Source of the DNA: Nostoc sp. XA010
GTDB lineage: Bacteria; Cyanobacteriota; Cyanobacteriia; Cyanobacteriales; Nostocaceae
Assembly (NCBI RefSeq): GCF_020829625.1
Contig: NZ_JAIVFX010000022.1
Location: 37,861 to 101,860, forward strand
DNA length: 64,000 nt
Direction: 5' to 3'
Position numbers and translations under genes: made by a program
Shown: positions 62,514-64,000 of the stretch, piece after piece
Numbering within the stretch: position 1 is the stretch's first letter
Layout of the letters: every line of letters begins with the position of its first letter
Notes under the pieces: model-generated
Told to the model about the DNA's origin: nothing
What the model saw: only the letters and a program-made list of their open reading frames with translations
The model's database searches: none

Positions 62514-63101
62514 ATGCCTAAGATTGTTGACCATGAGCAATACCGTAAAGAACTGCTCGGCAAGTGCTTTGATTTATTTGCCCAAAAAGGCTATGGTTCC
62601 ATCACTATGCGCCAAATTGCTGAGGGATTAGGGGTTTCTACTGGTACGTTGTACCACTATTTTCCTAGCAAGCAAGCTCTATTTGAGCAATTGGCCCAGG
62701 AGATTTGTGAGCAAGACTTAAGTACAGCATTAACGGAACTACAAGGAGCGCAAACGCTACAAGAATCAATGGAAGCATTAGGAAGGTATCTAGTGAAAAA
62801 CGAAGATTACTTCATTAAATGGACTTACATTTGGATTGATTTTTGCCAACACAAAGACTCTAAAGAAATGTTAAAAAATAGCATTTTTAAGGTGACTAAT
62901 CAGCGCTATCAGGAGGCGATTTGCAATTTATTGGGTATTCAAGATTCGGTAGTAGCTTCCTTTATTTTGAGCTTTGTAGACGGTTTAATTCTGGAGAAGT
63001 TATGGGGTAATGAAACAATTGATTTTATTGAACAATGTGCGTTATTAGGCAAAATGTTGACAGCATATTTGCCACAACATACAGCAGAAATAAAAGCTTA
63101 A
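62514..63101 (+). CDS. TetR/AcrR family transcriptional regulator
   Basis: A 195-residue regulator. The N-terminal HTH at ~31-50 reads TMRQIAEGLGVSTGTLYHYF and is followed by PSKQALFEQLAQEI; the C-terminal helical half (about 65-190) would form the ligand pocket and dimer face. TetR repressors commonly control adjacent exporters. The next gene is a DevB-type membrane fusion protein, so this regulator probably governs that exporter together with itself. Two matching operator-like sites lie in its own promoter. Confidence 0.9.
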   Translation: MPKIVDHEQYRKELLGKCFDLFAQKGYGSITMRQIAEGLGVSTGTLYHYFPSKQALFEQLAQEICEQDLSTALTELQGAQTLQESMEALGRYLVKNEDYFIKWTYIWIDFCQHKDSKEMLKNSIFKVTNQRYQEAICNLLGIQDSVVASFILSFVDGLILEKLWGNETIDFIEQCALLGKMLTAYLPQHTAEIKA

Positions 63102-63250
63102 ATGGAAGTTATATCAGGTTTTGAGAGTTAGGTTATGTATCTTATGCTTGTTGCAACTTGCTATATGTATAATAAATTAACCTAGATACTTTTTGACAAA
63201 ATCTGACTCATTTAATATAGATAAAATAAGGTTTTAGGAGAGTAAAAGAC

Positions 63251-63880
63251 ATGGTTTAAAAGCTGTCAGAAAAAGCTTCTAAAAAAGGGTTGATTACATT
63301 ATTAATTGCAGCTACTGCTATTACAGGTGGAATTATTGCTTATGGGATTTATCAGTTTGGATTAGTTGGTCAAACTGAGAAATCTGAGCCAGTTGAAACC
63401 ACGCCCAACATTCAAAAAGTAGCTGCATTAGGACGGCTAGAACCGGAAGCAGAGGTAATTAGCTTGTTTGCCCCCTTAGCATTGGATGGCGATCGCATTG
63501 CCAAAATTCTAGTCAAAGAAGGCGATCGCGTTAAAGCCGGACAGGTGGTAGCAATTTTAGACGCTCGCGATCGCTTGCAAACTGCTGTACTACAAGCCCA
63601 ACAACAAGTAAGAGTTGCTCAAGCTAAACTCGCTCAAGTACAAGCAGGAGCAAAAGCAGGAGAAATTCAGGCCCAGCAGGCAAGCGTTGAACGTCTCCAG
63701 GCTCAATCCCAAGGAGACAGAACAGCGCAACAGGAAGCGATATTCCGCATAGAGGCACAGTGGGAAGGAGACAGAATAGCGCAAGAGGCAACCATTAAGA
63801 AATTAGAGGCGGAACTTAAAAATGCCGAAGCCGAATATCAACGTTATCAGCAGCTCTATTCTCAAGGAGCAGTTGGTTGA
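63251..63880 (+). pseudogene. DevB/HlyD-type ABC exporter membrane fusion protein, disrupted
   Basis: With TAGGAG upstream, ATG at 63251 reads ATG GTT TAA, a stop at codon 3, then the frame continues KLSEKASKKGLITLLIAATA and on. A TTG at 63290 could give a shortened product lacking only the cytoplasmic start. The protein has one TM helix (about residues 14-33), the barrel-sandwich hybrid start (ISLFAPLALDGDRIAKILVK, EGDRVKAGQVVAILDARDRL) and a long coiled coil (KLEAELKNAEAEYQRYQQLY). The frame ends after SQGAVG at 63880, less than half the usual length, because a group II intron is inserted there in the opposite orientation. In DevBCA-like exporters this protein links the ABC pump to TolC. 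Confidence 0.8.
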
Positions 63881-64000
63881 GTCGATGGGGAGTATTATCT
63901 CCCGCACCTCTCAGTTAAATCTGGGCGTGCGACTTTCACCGCACCCAGCTTCCGATGTTCTTAGCTTGCGCCTTTGCTCATGTGTTTGTAATCGTGACAA
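63875..64000 (-). mobile_element. 3' end of a group II intron (domains V and VI), continuing past the window
   Basis: On the minus strand, 63951 to 63917 reads AAGCTGGGTGCGGTGAAAGT then CGCACGCCCAGATTT. This has domain V features: the AGC triad near its start, the GAAA tetraloop, and a two-base CG bulge on the 3' side. Domain VI follows as GAGGTGCGGGAGATAATACT and CCCCATCGACTCAAC, ending about at 63875. The intron-encoded reverse transcriptase would be beyond base 64000. Because the intron is antisense to the DevB-type gene, splicing could not restore that mRNA. Confidence 0.8.

Overview
The window looks like chromosomal DNA of a filamentous, probably heterocyst-forming cyanobacterium close to Nostoc. 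The sequence evidence is: many HIP1-type GCGATCGC octamers, a photosystem I psaB gene, cyanobacterium-typical families (DUF1517, DUF3122, pentapeptide repeats, group 2 sigma factor, DevB-type fusion protein), a remnant of the xisH excision-controlling gene, and several families of short mobile repeats of the Nostoc kind. No rRNA, tRNA or CRISPR array was seen.

Region 1 (1-20.2 kb) is mostly housekeeping and envelope genes: the tail of a probable permease, a minus-strand trio (pentapeptide-repeat protein, DUF1517 protein, Gly/Arg-rich lipoprotein), tyrA, a DUF3122 lipoprotein, a polysaccharide deacetylase, a frameshifted xisH relic, a 2OG-Fe(II) oxygenase, a very large TamB, a ClC channel, the UV endonuclease UvsE and two PEP-CTERM-type secreted proteins, one ScyD/ScyE-like.

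Region 2 (20.6-42.8 kb) is dominated by galactose and glycan enzymes: galE, a GH1-RmlD fusion, a glycosyltransferase-UDP-galactopyranose mutase fusion, GH43, a PhyH-type oxygenase, GH2, galT and galK. GalK, GalT and GalE form the Leloir route to UDP-galactose, and the mutase would turn that into UDP-galactofuranose. This suggests making or recycling a galactose- or galactofuranose-containing glycan. A stand-alone divergent psaB with a small one-helix membrane protein, and a damaged vapBC module between two copies of the start of an M24-like gene, sit inside this region.

Region 3 (43-47.5 kb) holds a group 2 sigma factor and gene-poor DNA. The gap contains a degraded RibD-type deaminase gene cut at its 3' end by a MITE, which in turn abuts a broken IS200/IS605-like hairpin.

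Region 4 (47.5-62.2 kb) is a one-direction exopolysaccharide locus: Wzc-like chain-length regulator/tyrosine kinase, a row of glycosyltransferases, Wzx-like flippase, O-antigen-ligase/polymerase-like protein and a WecG/TagA-type transferase at the end. A Tat-exported GH10 xylanase-like enzyme converges on it.

Region 5 (62.2-64 kb) has a TetR regulator with two matching operator-like sites and a DevB/HlyD-type gene that appears doubly broken: a stop at codon 3, and a group II intron inserted in the opposite orientation whose domains V and VI are readable before the window ends.
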